A DNA stretch of 64,000 bases, from contig NZ_CP134771.1 in assembly GCF_031880315.1 (NCBI RefSeq), forward strand, positions 5,018,501-5,082,500, written 5' to 3'. The DNA is from Pseudomonas baltica. GTDB taxonomy: Bacteria; Pseudomonadota; Gammaproteobacteria; Pseudomonadales; Pseudomonadaceae. The first letter of the stretch is position 1. Every line of letters begins with the position of its first letter. Under the pieces are notes generated by a model. It made no database searches. It had not been told where the DNA came from and saw nothing but the letters and a program-made list of their open reading frames with translations. Shown here piece by piece: positions 36,972 to 44,663 of the stretch. The translations under genes were made by a program, and so were the position numbers.

Positions 36972-39900
36972 ATGGACGTCCAGATGTCGGTATCGCTGCA
37001 CAACCTTGGCCTCGCCTATCGCAAGGCCAAGGTTGACCTCTACTACTCAACCAACCCCTTGCTGTTCGACATTGCCAACTATGAAGACGATCTGAGCAAT
37101 AACCTCACTCGCTTGAAAGAGCAGATCGAAGCCATAAGCGAGGATTGGGTGAAAGATCCGGCATTCCTCGGCACTTGGACGCTGGCACCTAAAGAAATTC
37201 AGGTGGACAAAGGAACGCAGGATCAAAGCCTGATCTTCGCCTCACCGGAAGCCGAGTGGCTAAGCGCGACTGAAGCCGGCAGTCACCCCACCGCCGTATT
37301 CCGTCTTATGGCCCGCTGCAGCATCAATTTTCACGTACTGTCATCGCTATGGATGATGGAAGTCGGCGATCTCTTCGACAAACAGCTCAGCAGCAACGTC
37401 TTTGGCAGCCGCCTGCGCCGTAACCGGCGCGATGGGATCAACACGAGGGCCCTTGGATCATTCAAGCCTTATCTCAGACCCTTCCGCGAATGGCGCGACG
37501 GCGGCATCAAGGCGATGCGCACTGCCCTGAGCGAGAAGAAAAACGTATTGGCACTAACTGCTGACGTAAGCAGTTTCTATCACGAGCTAAGCCCCGGCTT
37601 TATGCTCGACGACAGCTTCCTTAAATTAGTCAAAATTGAACTGAGCGAATCGCAGTCAAAACTGAACCGCCTGTTCATTTCTGCCTTGTTGGCCTGGGCA
37701 CAAGAAACGCCACTAGGAAAAGGTTTACCCGTAGGTTTACCGGCGTCTGCCGTGGTCGCAAACGCGGCGCTAATCAGGCTCGACCAGTTCATTGAGCTAC
37801 AAGTAGTGCCGTTGTATTACGGCCGCTATGTGGACGACATTCTACTAGTCATGGAAAACGCCAGCGACATCAAAACCACTGAGCAGTTTTGGGCGTGGAT
37901 CTTCAGCCGGGAAGGAGGCGAGTATCTGTTCAGAAAGGATAACGCCAGTATCTTATTCAAGCCAGACTATCTGAAAGACGACCGCATTGTTTTTGCAAAC
38001 AGCAAAAATAAGCTGTTCATCCTTTCCGGCTCGCCAGGCACAGCTCTGGTCAATGCAATTTCCGAACAGATCAACCACCGTGCAAGTGAATGGCGCGCCT
38101 TACCTGATCTGCCGAACTCGCCTAACACCGTGGCTACCGACTTGCTCAAAGCCACCAACCTTGCCGGTGAGCAAGCAGACAACCTACGTAAAACAGATGC
38201 CCTGACGCTGCACCGTGCTGGCTTCGCTCTCAGCCTTCGCAACTACGAAGCCTTCGAGCGCGATCTCCCCCCAGAGGATTGGCAAGCACACCGTCATGCC
38301 TTTTTCGCCGCAGTCATCGAGCATCTGATGACCCCCGTGAAGTTCTTCGAACTGGCTCAATACCTGCCACGCATTATCCGCATGGCTACCGCCTGTGAAG
38401 ATTTTGAGTACCTAGACAAGATTATTAGTGCACTCACTAGCCTAATCAATAAAGTCGAAAAAAACTGCGTTCTAGAGATCAAAAGCCTGGCTGCGACCGA
38501 CGTGCCAGCCGAAGCCCGACATCTATGGAAACGATCCATCGGAGAAGTTATAGCGCAGAACATCGTCTCAGCGTTTCCTTCCCGCCTAAGCAAGTCGGGG
38601 GCTACAGCTTGGAAGAACCAGATGACAAGCCATATGGAGGGCCTTGCTTCTATCATCTGGAGTAACTACCTTGATAGGCCAATGAACATCACCAGCCAGC
38701 ACATACAGAAGCTTCAAGCTCGTATGTTCAGCTTTGACCTTGCCCATATCCCCTTGCGCTTTGCAGGCCTCCCTCAAGAAATGGTCAGCCAGCGTGGGAT
38801 ACCATTCCGTAAAAACCTGGCAACGTTCGACGCAGAAAAGCTACTGCCTGACGTGATGATCGACGGTATCTCCACACTGGCCAATTGGCTCAGATTCAAA
38901 CGCGGCACCCCGTCAGGACTAACCTTCGCCACTCGCCCCTTCAGCCTCAATGAGCTCTACCTCATAGCGCCCAGTCCTTTTGCTACCTCCAGCCGCCAAG
39001 CCATGGGTTTGGTGGTGCAGGCATTAAGAGGCTTTGAGTTGACCGAGCACAAGATGCCGTACCTCGACAAAAAGCAGGTTTTACATATCCCGGATGGAGA
39101 ACCCAAAGCCAAGCAAACCATAGCTGTAGCCAGCCTAGAAACCAAAGATGAAAGCTTTACCGCCGCCATCATGGGATTTCCCGACCCGGATGGTCTTCAC
39201 CGTTATCAACGCATCAATCGCCTGATCAACGAACTGATCTCTCGGCCTGACGGCGCTGGTTACTTGATCCTCCCGGAAGTGTCTCTACCCCCCCAATGGT
39301 TTATGCGTATCGCCGAGAAGCTCAAGGGCCGTCGCATATCTTTGATCACCGGTGTGGAGTACCTCCACGCACCGAGAAAGTATGTGCGCCACCAGGTTTG
39401 GGCTTCGCTGACTCACGACGGTCTTGGGTTTCCTTCGCTGATGCTCTATCGCCAGGATAAACAGCGTCCAGCATTCCATGAAGAGCAAGAGCTCTTTCGC
39501 CTAGCAGGTCTGCAGATGCAGCCCGCTCAAGAGCAACAGTGGCAAAAGCCCCCGGTCATCCAGCATGGGAACTTCCGCTTTGCCATCATGATCTGCAGCG
39601 AACTGACCAATATCCGTTACCGCGCTGACCTGCGTGGCCAGGTCGATGCGCTGTTTGTTCCAGAATGGAACAGCGACACAGACACATTTAATGCACTGGT
39701 GGAGTCTGCCGCCCTGGATATCCATGCCTACATAATCCAGTGCAACAACCGCCGCTTCGGTGATAGCCGTATCCGCGCCCCGTACAAGGACCGTTGGAAA
39801 CGCGACATATTGCGCGTCAAGGGTGGCAACCACGACTACTGCATTACCGGTGAAATCGACGTATTAAGCCTGCGTCAGTTCCAATCCAGCCATCGTTCGC

Positions 39901-39983
39901 CGGCCTCAGGTTTCAAGCCTGTGCCAGATGGCTTTAACGAGAACATGGCATCTGATCGAAAAGTATTACCCAAAGGGGCCTAG
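36972..39983 (+). CDS. reverse transcriptase–nitrilase fusion (class 1 DRT-like defence protein)
   Basis: A 1003-residue two-domain protein. The N-terminal half has RT motifs: A, LTADVSSFYHEL (about residue 193); B, GLPVGLPASAVVANAAL (about 255); and C, YGRYVDDILLVME, with the catalytic YVDD at 285–288. The C-terminal 270 residues are a nitrilase/amidohydrolase domain whose Glu–Lys–Cys triad can be read: LPEVSLP (about 767), QDKQRPAFHEE (about 828) and MICSELTN (about 874). RT–nitrilase fusions are the unknown-group (UG1/UG5/UG6) reverse transcriptases that form class 1 defence-associated RT systems. Which group this is cannot be told by eye, and no small membrane partner is seen. Both active sites look intact. 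Confidence 0.88.
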   Translation: MDVQMSVSLHNLGLAYRKAKVDLYYSTNPLLFDIANYEDDLSNNLTRLKEQIEAISEDWVKDPAFLGTWTLAPKEIQVDKGTQDQSLIFASPEAEWLSATEAGSHPTAVFRLMARCSINFHVLSSLWMMEVGDLFDKQLSSNVFGSRLRRNRRDGINTRALGSFKPYLRPFREWRDGGIKAMRTALSEKKNVLALTADVSSFYHELSPGFMLDDSFLKLVKIELSESQSKLNRLFISALLAWAQETPLGKGLPVGLPASAVVANAALIRLDQFIELQVVPLYYGRYVDDILLVMENASDIKTTEQFWAWIFSREGGEYLFRKDNASILFKPDYLKDDRIVFANSKNKLFILSGSPGTALVNAISEQINHRASEWRALPDLPNSPNTVATDLLKATNLAGEQADNLRKTDALTLHRAGFALSLRNYEAFERDLPPEDWQAHRHAFFAAVIEHLMTPVKFFELAQYLPRIIRMATACEDFEYLDKIISALTSLINKVEKNCVLEIKSLAATDVPAEARHLWKRSIGEVIAQNIVSAFPSRLSKSGATAWKNQMTSHMEGLASIIWSNYLDRPMNITSQHIQKLQARMFSFDLAHIPLRFAGLPQEMVSQRGIPFRKNLATFDAEKLLPDVMIDGISTLANWLRFKRGTPSGLTFATRPFSLNELYLIAPSPFATSSRQAMGLVVQALRGFELTEHKMPYLDKKQVLHIPDGEPKAKQTIAVASLETKDESFTAAIMGFPDPDGLHRYQRINRLINELISRPDGAGYLILPEVSLPPQWFMRIAEKLKGRRISLITGVEYLHAPRKYVRHQVWASLTHDGLGFPSLMLYRQDKQRPAFHEEQELFRLAGLQMQPAQEQQWQKPPVIQHGNFRFAIMICSELTNIRYRADLRGQVDALFVPEWNSDTDTFNALVESAALDIHAYIIQCNNRRFGDSRIRAPYKDRWKRDILRVKGGNHDYCITGEIDVLSLRQFQSSHRSPASGFKPVPDGFNENMASDRKVLPKGA

Positions 39984-40008
39984 ACCTAAAAATGGCGAGA
40001 CCGACTGA

Positions 40009-40050
40009 GGTCTGACTATGTATAGCGACGATCGAAGTCAGACCGTCGCT
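40009..40050. repeat. overlapping inverted repeats after the RT gene
   Basis: GGTCTGAC/GTCAGACC (40009–40044) and AGCGACG/CGTCGCT (40024–40050) are interlocked perfect repeats that can form alternative hairpins in the gap between the convergent RT and HhH genes. They may act as a bidirectional terminator. Confidence 0.5.
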
Positions 40051-40170
40051 AACCGGCCAGGAGCGGACACTTCTGAAACGCCGCCTTTTTTGCTTTGAGC
40101 GAATAGGGTGTCTAAGAAAGTAGCGGCGGCTTTGTCTTTGCTTTCTTGGGGGCATGGGTTTGAGATCCTG

Positions 40171-41343
40171 CTATAGGTTGAATACTTCGATAGCTCTCGA
40201 CATAGTCTTTGCACCGACGCCCTTAACCTTGGACAAAGAATCCTTGTCGAGCGCCCCAGATTGAACTCGTGCTTTGATGATTTCTTTAGCAGTACTTCGA
40301 CTCACGTCCAGTAATGCTTCAAGCTCGTCGATAGTCGCTACGTTAATATCCAAATTAATTTTTACCTTTTGGGAGGCGCCCATATACTCTAGCAGATCTG
40401 CAATTACGAGATATGTATGGAAAACCGCCTTAACTGCCTCAATCTGCTCAACGTCAGCATGGACGCCTTTGTTAGTTATTTTGTTTGTCTTTTCAAGCCA
40501 CGAGCCTAGAAAATCGACATGAGTCTTGGCTAAATCCCGATTACTTTCTGATTCAATAGCATTGTCCATGAACGCCCAAAGTCTGTTCACATACTGACCT
40601 TGGCCAAGAATCCGCCCTTTATGGGGAATTTGACTCGCAGGATAAAGCTCGTCAGCTAAGCCTTCTAGAATCCGTCGGCATGATGTAAGCGCTTGAGACC
40701 ACTCTTCGGCCTTAGACGCAGATACTGAACGAAAAGCTATCATTAGCTGCTCAGCCAACAATGGGTTCAGATCGAGAAGTTTGTCATCGACGATTGTTTT
40801 TAGTAAATCAAAGCTGTTACTTACTGTTCCCGAAAATCGTAGTTTGTTATAAAGTCCTGAAGCAAACTCATGCGCTTTTCTGCGGACATAACTAAGGTGG
40901 TTATATAGAGGCGTTTTATAATAAGTTCCATCGTTACCGCGTTTGGCGCGAGCGAGATCTGAGTATCGCTCCTCGATAAATCCAATACTCAAATAACCGC
41001 CACCTGCGGAATGATTTTTTAATTCCAGCTCTTCGGTGGCTAAGTGCAGCCCTCGTTTTAAGCCGAGCTTCTCAAGATCTTTGATAATGCTATTAATATC
41101 TTGCTGCTTGGTCTCATCGCTAGAATAGTCTCTTTTAGTCGCAGCAGCTAATAGCTTTTTTATTTCATCAACATAATTATGATCGCCAAACTGAATCTGG
41201 CACCATATTTGAATATCAGTATTATCAACCAGCACTGCTGCGCGTGATAATTTTTGTACTGATGAAAAAACTGAGCCCTTAGGCGACTCTAAATCCTTTA
41301 AAACCTGTTCCAATAAATTCAACGCTTCAGATTTTTGCGTCAT
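40171..41343 (-). CDS. AbiTii-like/HhH domain protein, putative defence component
   Basis: A 390-residue protein. The N-terminal 60 residues (LLEQVLKDLESPKGSVFSSVQKLSRAAVLV…IWCQIQFGD) resemble the AbiTii-type N-domain of abortive-infection proteins; this is a visual resemblance only. A middle helical region follows, with NKGVHADVEQIEAV near 308. The C-terminal 58 residues are a ComEA-like double helix-hairpin-helix (DINVATIDELEALLDVSRSTAKEII…VKGVGAKTMSRAI), which usually binds DNA. Base composition is clearly AT-richer than the host genes. Divergent from the SIR2 gene 158 bp away (start to start), suggesting a shared control region. Confidence 0.65.
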   Translation of the reverse strand: MTQKSEALNLLEQVLKDLESPKGSVFSSVQKLSRAAVLVDNTDIQIWCQIQFGDHNYVDEIKKLLAAATKRDYSSDETKQQDINSIIKDLEKLGLKRGLHLATEELELKNHSAGGGYLSIGFIEERYSDLARAKRGNDGTYYKTPLYNHLSYVRRKAHEFASGLYNKLRFSGTVSNSFDLLKTIVDDKLLDLNPLLAEQLMIAFRSVSASKAEEWSQALTSCRRILEGLADELYPASQIPHKGRILGQGQYVNRLWAFMDNAIESESNRDLAKTHVDFLGSWLEKTNKITNKGVHADVEQIEAVKAVFHTYLVIADLLEYMGASQKVKINLDINVATIDELEALLDVSRSTAKEIIKARVQSGALDKDSLSKVKGVGAKTMSRAIEVFNL

Positions 41344-41501
41344 GGCTCACTCATCAGACTAAAGATTAAGGCGAATTTTCTTTGCACATAGTACGCGGAT
41401 TAGAACCACCGAGGTAGGGGTTACTAACATTCGTTTGATTGAGCGGGGATGACCTCGAAGGCTGGTTTGGCTTACAAGCCGCTTTGCTGATATCTTCCCT
41501 T

Positions 41502-43163
41502 ATGCACAAAAGGGATCATGCCGTGGCCACGTATCTTAAGTACTTCCCCAAACCAGTCCTTGATGACCTCATTAGCGGCCGATGGCTGCCTATCATCGGG
41601 GCTGGGATGTCGCTCAATGCCGATGTCGCATCAGGTCAAAGGCCACCCCTTTGGGGGGAGCTTGGTAAAGCGCTGGAGGAGGATCTGATTGACTTCAACT
41701 CAAATGGAGCCTTAGACGCTATTTCTGCATACGAGCACGAACTGGGCCGCGCTCGACTAATGGATAAGCTCACACAAGTGCTACTCATTCACGAGGCACA
41801 GCCAGGGGCAGCTCACAAGAGCTTCTGCTCCATTCCTTTTGACATAGTCTGCACAACCAACTTTGATTTCTTGCTGGAGCAGCAGTACCGGTTAGGTCCA
41901 AACATCGTCTACCCCATCCTTGAAGAAGAGCAACTTTCGCTAAACTCATCCAAACCTGGGATCAGCTTGCTTAAGCTCCATGGGGACCTTCACCATCCTA
42001 GAAGAATGGTGGTCACTGAGGCCGATTATGATGGTTTCCTATCCAACTATCCGCTGTTCGCCACTTACCTCGCGAACCTCTTGATCACCAAAACAGCTGT
42101 GCTTGTGGGGTATAGCCTAGACGATCCAGATTTTCGCCAAATTTGGCATGTAGTCTCCCAGCGACTAGGTCGAACCAGACGATTTGCATACACGATTGTC
42201 GTGGGAGCCAATCAGTCAGATATTTCACGATTCGAGCGCAGGGGCGTGAAGGTCATTAATCTACCAGGTACTCGTGACAGATACGGTAAGATTCTCGCCC
42301 AGGCTTTTGATGAGCTTCGTGAGCTTGTGAGAGACCAGGTCTTTACGGTCAGTAACGTTACTGAAGAGAAACCTATGCAAGAGCTGTCGCTGCCACGCTC
42401 AGCTCCGTCTCGACTTTGCTTTTTCTCACTGCCGCTAGATGTGCTGCCGTTCTACAAAGATCGGGTATTTCCTGATCTGGAGGAGATTAACTTAGTCCCA
42501 ATTACTGCCGATGGTGTGATTTCGCCGGCTGATACTGTCATAGCGAAGCTAGACGCGTTGATTGACCGCTCGATCGCGATGGTGATTGATCTCTCCTCCA
42601 ACTGGACTCTCGTCGAACTGAAAATGGCAATGAGCCGGGCTTCCGTAAGAGAGAGGGAGGGTAGACCTCTTCCGCTCATAGTCGTTGTAAGAAAGGGCCA
42701 ACAGCTACCTTCAATGCTCGAAGGGATGACAGTAATCATCCGGCCTGATTTATGGACCTCTGAGTCGGAGGACTTTGCGATCTTTCTTATCAGAACACTC
42801 GAAAAGATCATTCCATTAGATCGTACCTCCCAGCAGGGGGAGGCGCGCCGCTTACTAAGGGCAAAAGAGTACCGCTCAGCAATCGTCTCTGCCATTACCT
42901 ACCTAGAGGGGGAATTACGAAGAGCTCTGCGTCTCAACGAAGAGGAGCTTGGTTCAAGGTCCTACTCATTGATCGGGATGGTGAAATCCGGAATCAAGAA
43001 AGGCCTGATAAGCGACGATTTGCTGCCCAGCCTCTACGAGTGGATTCAAACCAGAAATGGGATTGTGCATTCCAAAGATGACGTAGGAGCCTCTGCAAGA
43101 AATGCAAAAATGATTGTAGATGGAGTTATAAAGATTGTGAGTGGCTTCTCGCGGGCAAAGTGA
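41502..43163 (+). CDS. SIR2–(TIR/SLOG-like)–HEPN multidomain protein, probable defence effector
   Basis: A 553-residue protein. A SIR2 domain holds all NAD-site motifs: PIIGAGMSLNA (about residue 31), CTTNFDFLLE (about 116), LLKLHGD (about 155) and VGYSLDDPDF (about 202). A middle domain (about 305–440; CFFSLPLDVLPFYKDRVFPDLE…MVIDLSSNWTLVELKMAMS) looks like a TIR- or nucleoside-transferase-like Rossmann fold. The C-terminal helical domain has the HEPN RNase signature R-x4-H (TRNGIVHSKDD, about 517–522). SIR2 domains in phage defence deplete NAD+; HEPN domains cleave RNA. The combination suggests a two-effector suicide protein. Start is unsure: TTG 41439, ATG 41502 or GTG 41523, the last having AGGG 8 bases upstream. 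Confidence 0.8.
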   Translation: MHKRDHAVATYLKYFPKPVLDDLISGRWLPIIGAGMSLNADVASGQRPPLWGELGKALEEDLIDFNSNGALDAISAYEHELGRARLMDKLTQVLLIHEAQPGAAHKSFCSIPFDIVCTTNFDFLLEQQYRLGPNIVYPILEEEQLSLNSSKPGISLLKLHGDLHHPRRMVVTEADYDGFLSNYPLFATYLANLLITKTAVLVGYSLDDPDFRQIWHVVSQRLGRTRRFAYTIVVGANQSDISRFERRGVKVINLPGTRDRYGKILAQAFDELRELVRDQVFTVSNVTEEKPMQELSLPRSAPSRLCFFSLPLDVLPFYKDRVFPDLEEINLVPITADGVISPADTVIAKLDALIDRSIAMVIDLSSNWTLVELKMAMSRASVREREGRPLPLIVVVRKGQQLPSMLEGMTVIIRPDLWTSESEDFAIFLIRTLEKIIPLDRTSQQGEARRLLRAKEYRSAIVSAITYLEGELRRALRLNEEELGSRSYSLIGMVKSGIKKGLISDDLLPSLYEWIQTRNGIVHSKDDVGASARNAKMIVDGVIKIVSGFSRAK

Positions 43164-43507
43164 ATTGTTTGGATCCGAATCGCCTATCTGCCTCCGGGCA
43201 ATAGGTGAAAACGTCCGCCTCTGGAAGTAAAGGCAGGGCTAGCTCCTGGCGCGCGCCCCCTACACCTATGAAGGACCGCTTTTGGCCGATAGCAGCCTTT
43301 TTTGCGTCAGGCAGCAATTGATCATTCAAGCATTCTTCTACGATTCGTTGATTCGGCGGAGCAGACCAGTTAGAGCTTTTGGTGGGGGCAGCCTGCCACT
43401 GTGATTGTCTTCGGACACTCCTGGTCTCTTCAATCGGAATGAATTGTCCGTTCAACGGTAGAAACATCTTGTGATCGAGAGGGCGGTGCTAGCGCGCCAG
43501 GGCGGCC
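43164..43507. other. 344-bp intergenic region, possible decayed sequence
   Basis: No gene with a credible start and codon pattern. An open minus-strand frame (43126–43467, opening MFLPLNGQFIPIEE) lacks a ribosome-binding site and overlaps the SIR2 3' end; it looks like a relic. It carries the inverted counterpart (GCTATCGGCCAAAAGCGGTC on the minus strand) of a sequence found upstream of the RT gene. Confidence 0.5.
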
Positions 43508-43738
43508 TTAGATATCCGCGTCGAACCCTTTTGCCGCCATCGCGTCGGTGGCAGCGGCATGAGCCAGTCCGAAGCCTATGCGAGGTAGGCTGGATGCGGA
43601 GTCTTCAAAGGCGACCAGCTTTGCTATTGGATGTCCATTTTTAGTGATGATGATTTCGCTTCCTCGGGCTGCTTCTTGCGCCAAACGCGGTAAGTGAGTC
43701 TTTGCCGTGCTGATGTTTACGGTGGCCACATTCGTCAT
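43508..43738 (-). CDS. Phd/YefM-family type II antitoxin (orphan)
   Basis: A 76-residue protein with the Phd/YefM N-terminal fold (MTNVATVNISTAKTHLPRLAQEAARGSEIIITKNGHPIAKLV), the DNA-binding and autoregulatory part, followed by a toxin-neutralising tail ending in FDADI. The toxin gene (PIN, Doc or RelE type) normally follows within a few bases; downstream here there is none. Orphan antitoxins can remain as regulators or anti-addiction factors. Confidence 0.85.
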   Translation of the reverse strand: MTNVATVNISTAKTHLPRLAQEAARGSEIIITKNGHPIAKLVAFEDSASSLPRIGFGLAHAAATDAMAAKGFDADI

Positions 43739-43831
43739 ATCGAGAGTTCTCTATCTTCTGACAAGTCGATTGCCCCGGGAGGGATATAAGAGCCTGCCCC
43801 GGTTTGGTGTATCAGCGCCATTCGTGGCGGC

Positions 43832-43872
43832 TGATATGCCCTGTCGGGGGCAAGCCCTCGCGCTACAGGTGG
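43832..43872. repeat. REP-like element
   Basis: CTGTCGGGGGCAAGCCCTCGCGCTACAGG resembles the GTCGGGGGCAAGCCCGCTCG REP variant seen inside the alpha/beta-hydrolase gene. It lies in the gap between the antitoxin and DUF3077 genes. Confidence 0.6.
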
Positions 43873-43896
43873 GTGTTGGCTATCGAATGCAGAGCC

Positions 43897-44172
43897 TCAA
43901 GCGTCCATCCCGCCAATCAACGAATCGACCACCGCTTTGGCGGACTTGAGCGTGTGGGCCATGGCGAAGGCGTCTTCACTGGAAATCACCCGTGCGCCCA
44001 TTGCGGTGTCGTGTAGCGACGCATGCAGGGAGTTGAGCAGGGCGGAGACGGTTTCCATCGCGTCGGCGATCGGGATGTCGGGGGTTACGGCGAACAGGGA
44101 GCGGTCGAGGTGGGCGTCGCCGGTGGGGCAGAAGGCGTGGCCGGGGGCTGTTGTAATCTTTGATTCAGACAT
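43897..44172 (-). CDS. DUF3077-like small protein
   Basis: A 91-residue protein with LFAVTPDIPIADAMETVSALLNSLHASL and a C-terminal helix ending AKAVVDSLIGGMDA, the layout of the DUF3077 family found in multiple copies in Pseudomonas. Function unknown. It lies in the accessory block next to the Fic gene and is divergent from it. Confidence 0.75.
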   Translation of the reverse strand: MSESKITTAPGHAFCPTGDAHLDRSLFAVTPDIPIADAMETVSALLNSLHASLHDTAMGARVISSEDAFAMAHTLKSAKAVVDSLIGGMDA

Positions 44173-44663
44173 AAATGCGGTTCCAATTGTTTTTAGGAGC
44201 TGCAACCGTCCGTTACCAAGCGAAAGGTGGCAGCTGTACGCAGGTTGGTAAACCGGTCGGAACCACCCGGCAGGCCAAAGCCTCCCGCGTACAGCCGCCA
44301 TAATGCAATTTGCAGACACGACAGAGCGGTCAGCAGATTGATCAAGCGCTGAAGAATTCCGAATCGGGTTACCAAGCCCGGTCGCTGATGAGCAGCGACG
44401 TCGGCACCATACCGATGACGGGGAGGGCTGGCAAGGCTGGCTATATCACAGCAGCCAGGTAGATATGAGCTGTGGCATGTACGCGCAAGGCCCGCTTGCC
44501 GAAATCCGCTTCCGAATTCCATTACGGCAACCTCGAACCTGCCGAATTACCTGATTCGGCAATATTGTGCCGAATTATTGCCGCAATATTGCCGTATTAT
44601 CGCCGTATCACTATTATCGGCCCATTGCCCAACACCACCCCAGGGCGCCGAGCCGAAGCGACA
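44173..44663. promoter_or_regulatory. 491-bp region upstream of the Fic gene with an 11-bp-period repeat array
   Basis: No credible gene. At 44541–44560 stands a perfect 7-base inverted repeat, GCCGAAT-6-ATTCGGC. From 44569 the core GCCG recurs at 44569, 44580, 44591 and 44602, exactly 11 bases apart and followed each time by an A/T-rich heptamer (GCCGAATTATT, GCCGCAATATT, GCCGTATTATC, GCCGTATCACT). A reverse copy (TTATCGGC) is near 44614–44621. The array ends about 40 bases before the Fic start and looks like an operator on one DNA face. Confidence 0.6.

Noticed and set aside
43126..43467. 113-codon minus-strand frame after the antitoxin as a toxin gene
   Set aside because: No ribosome-binding site, overlaps the SIR2 3' end, and no resemblance to PIN, Doc or RelE folds.
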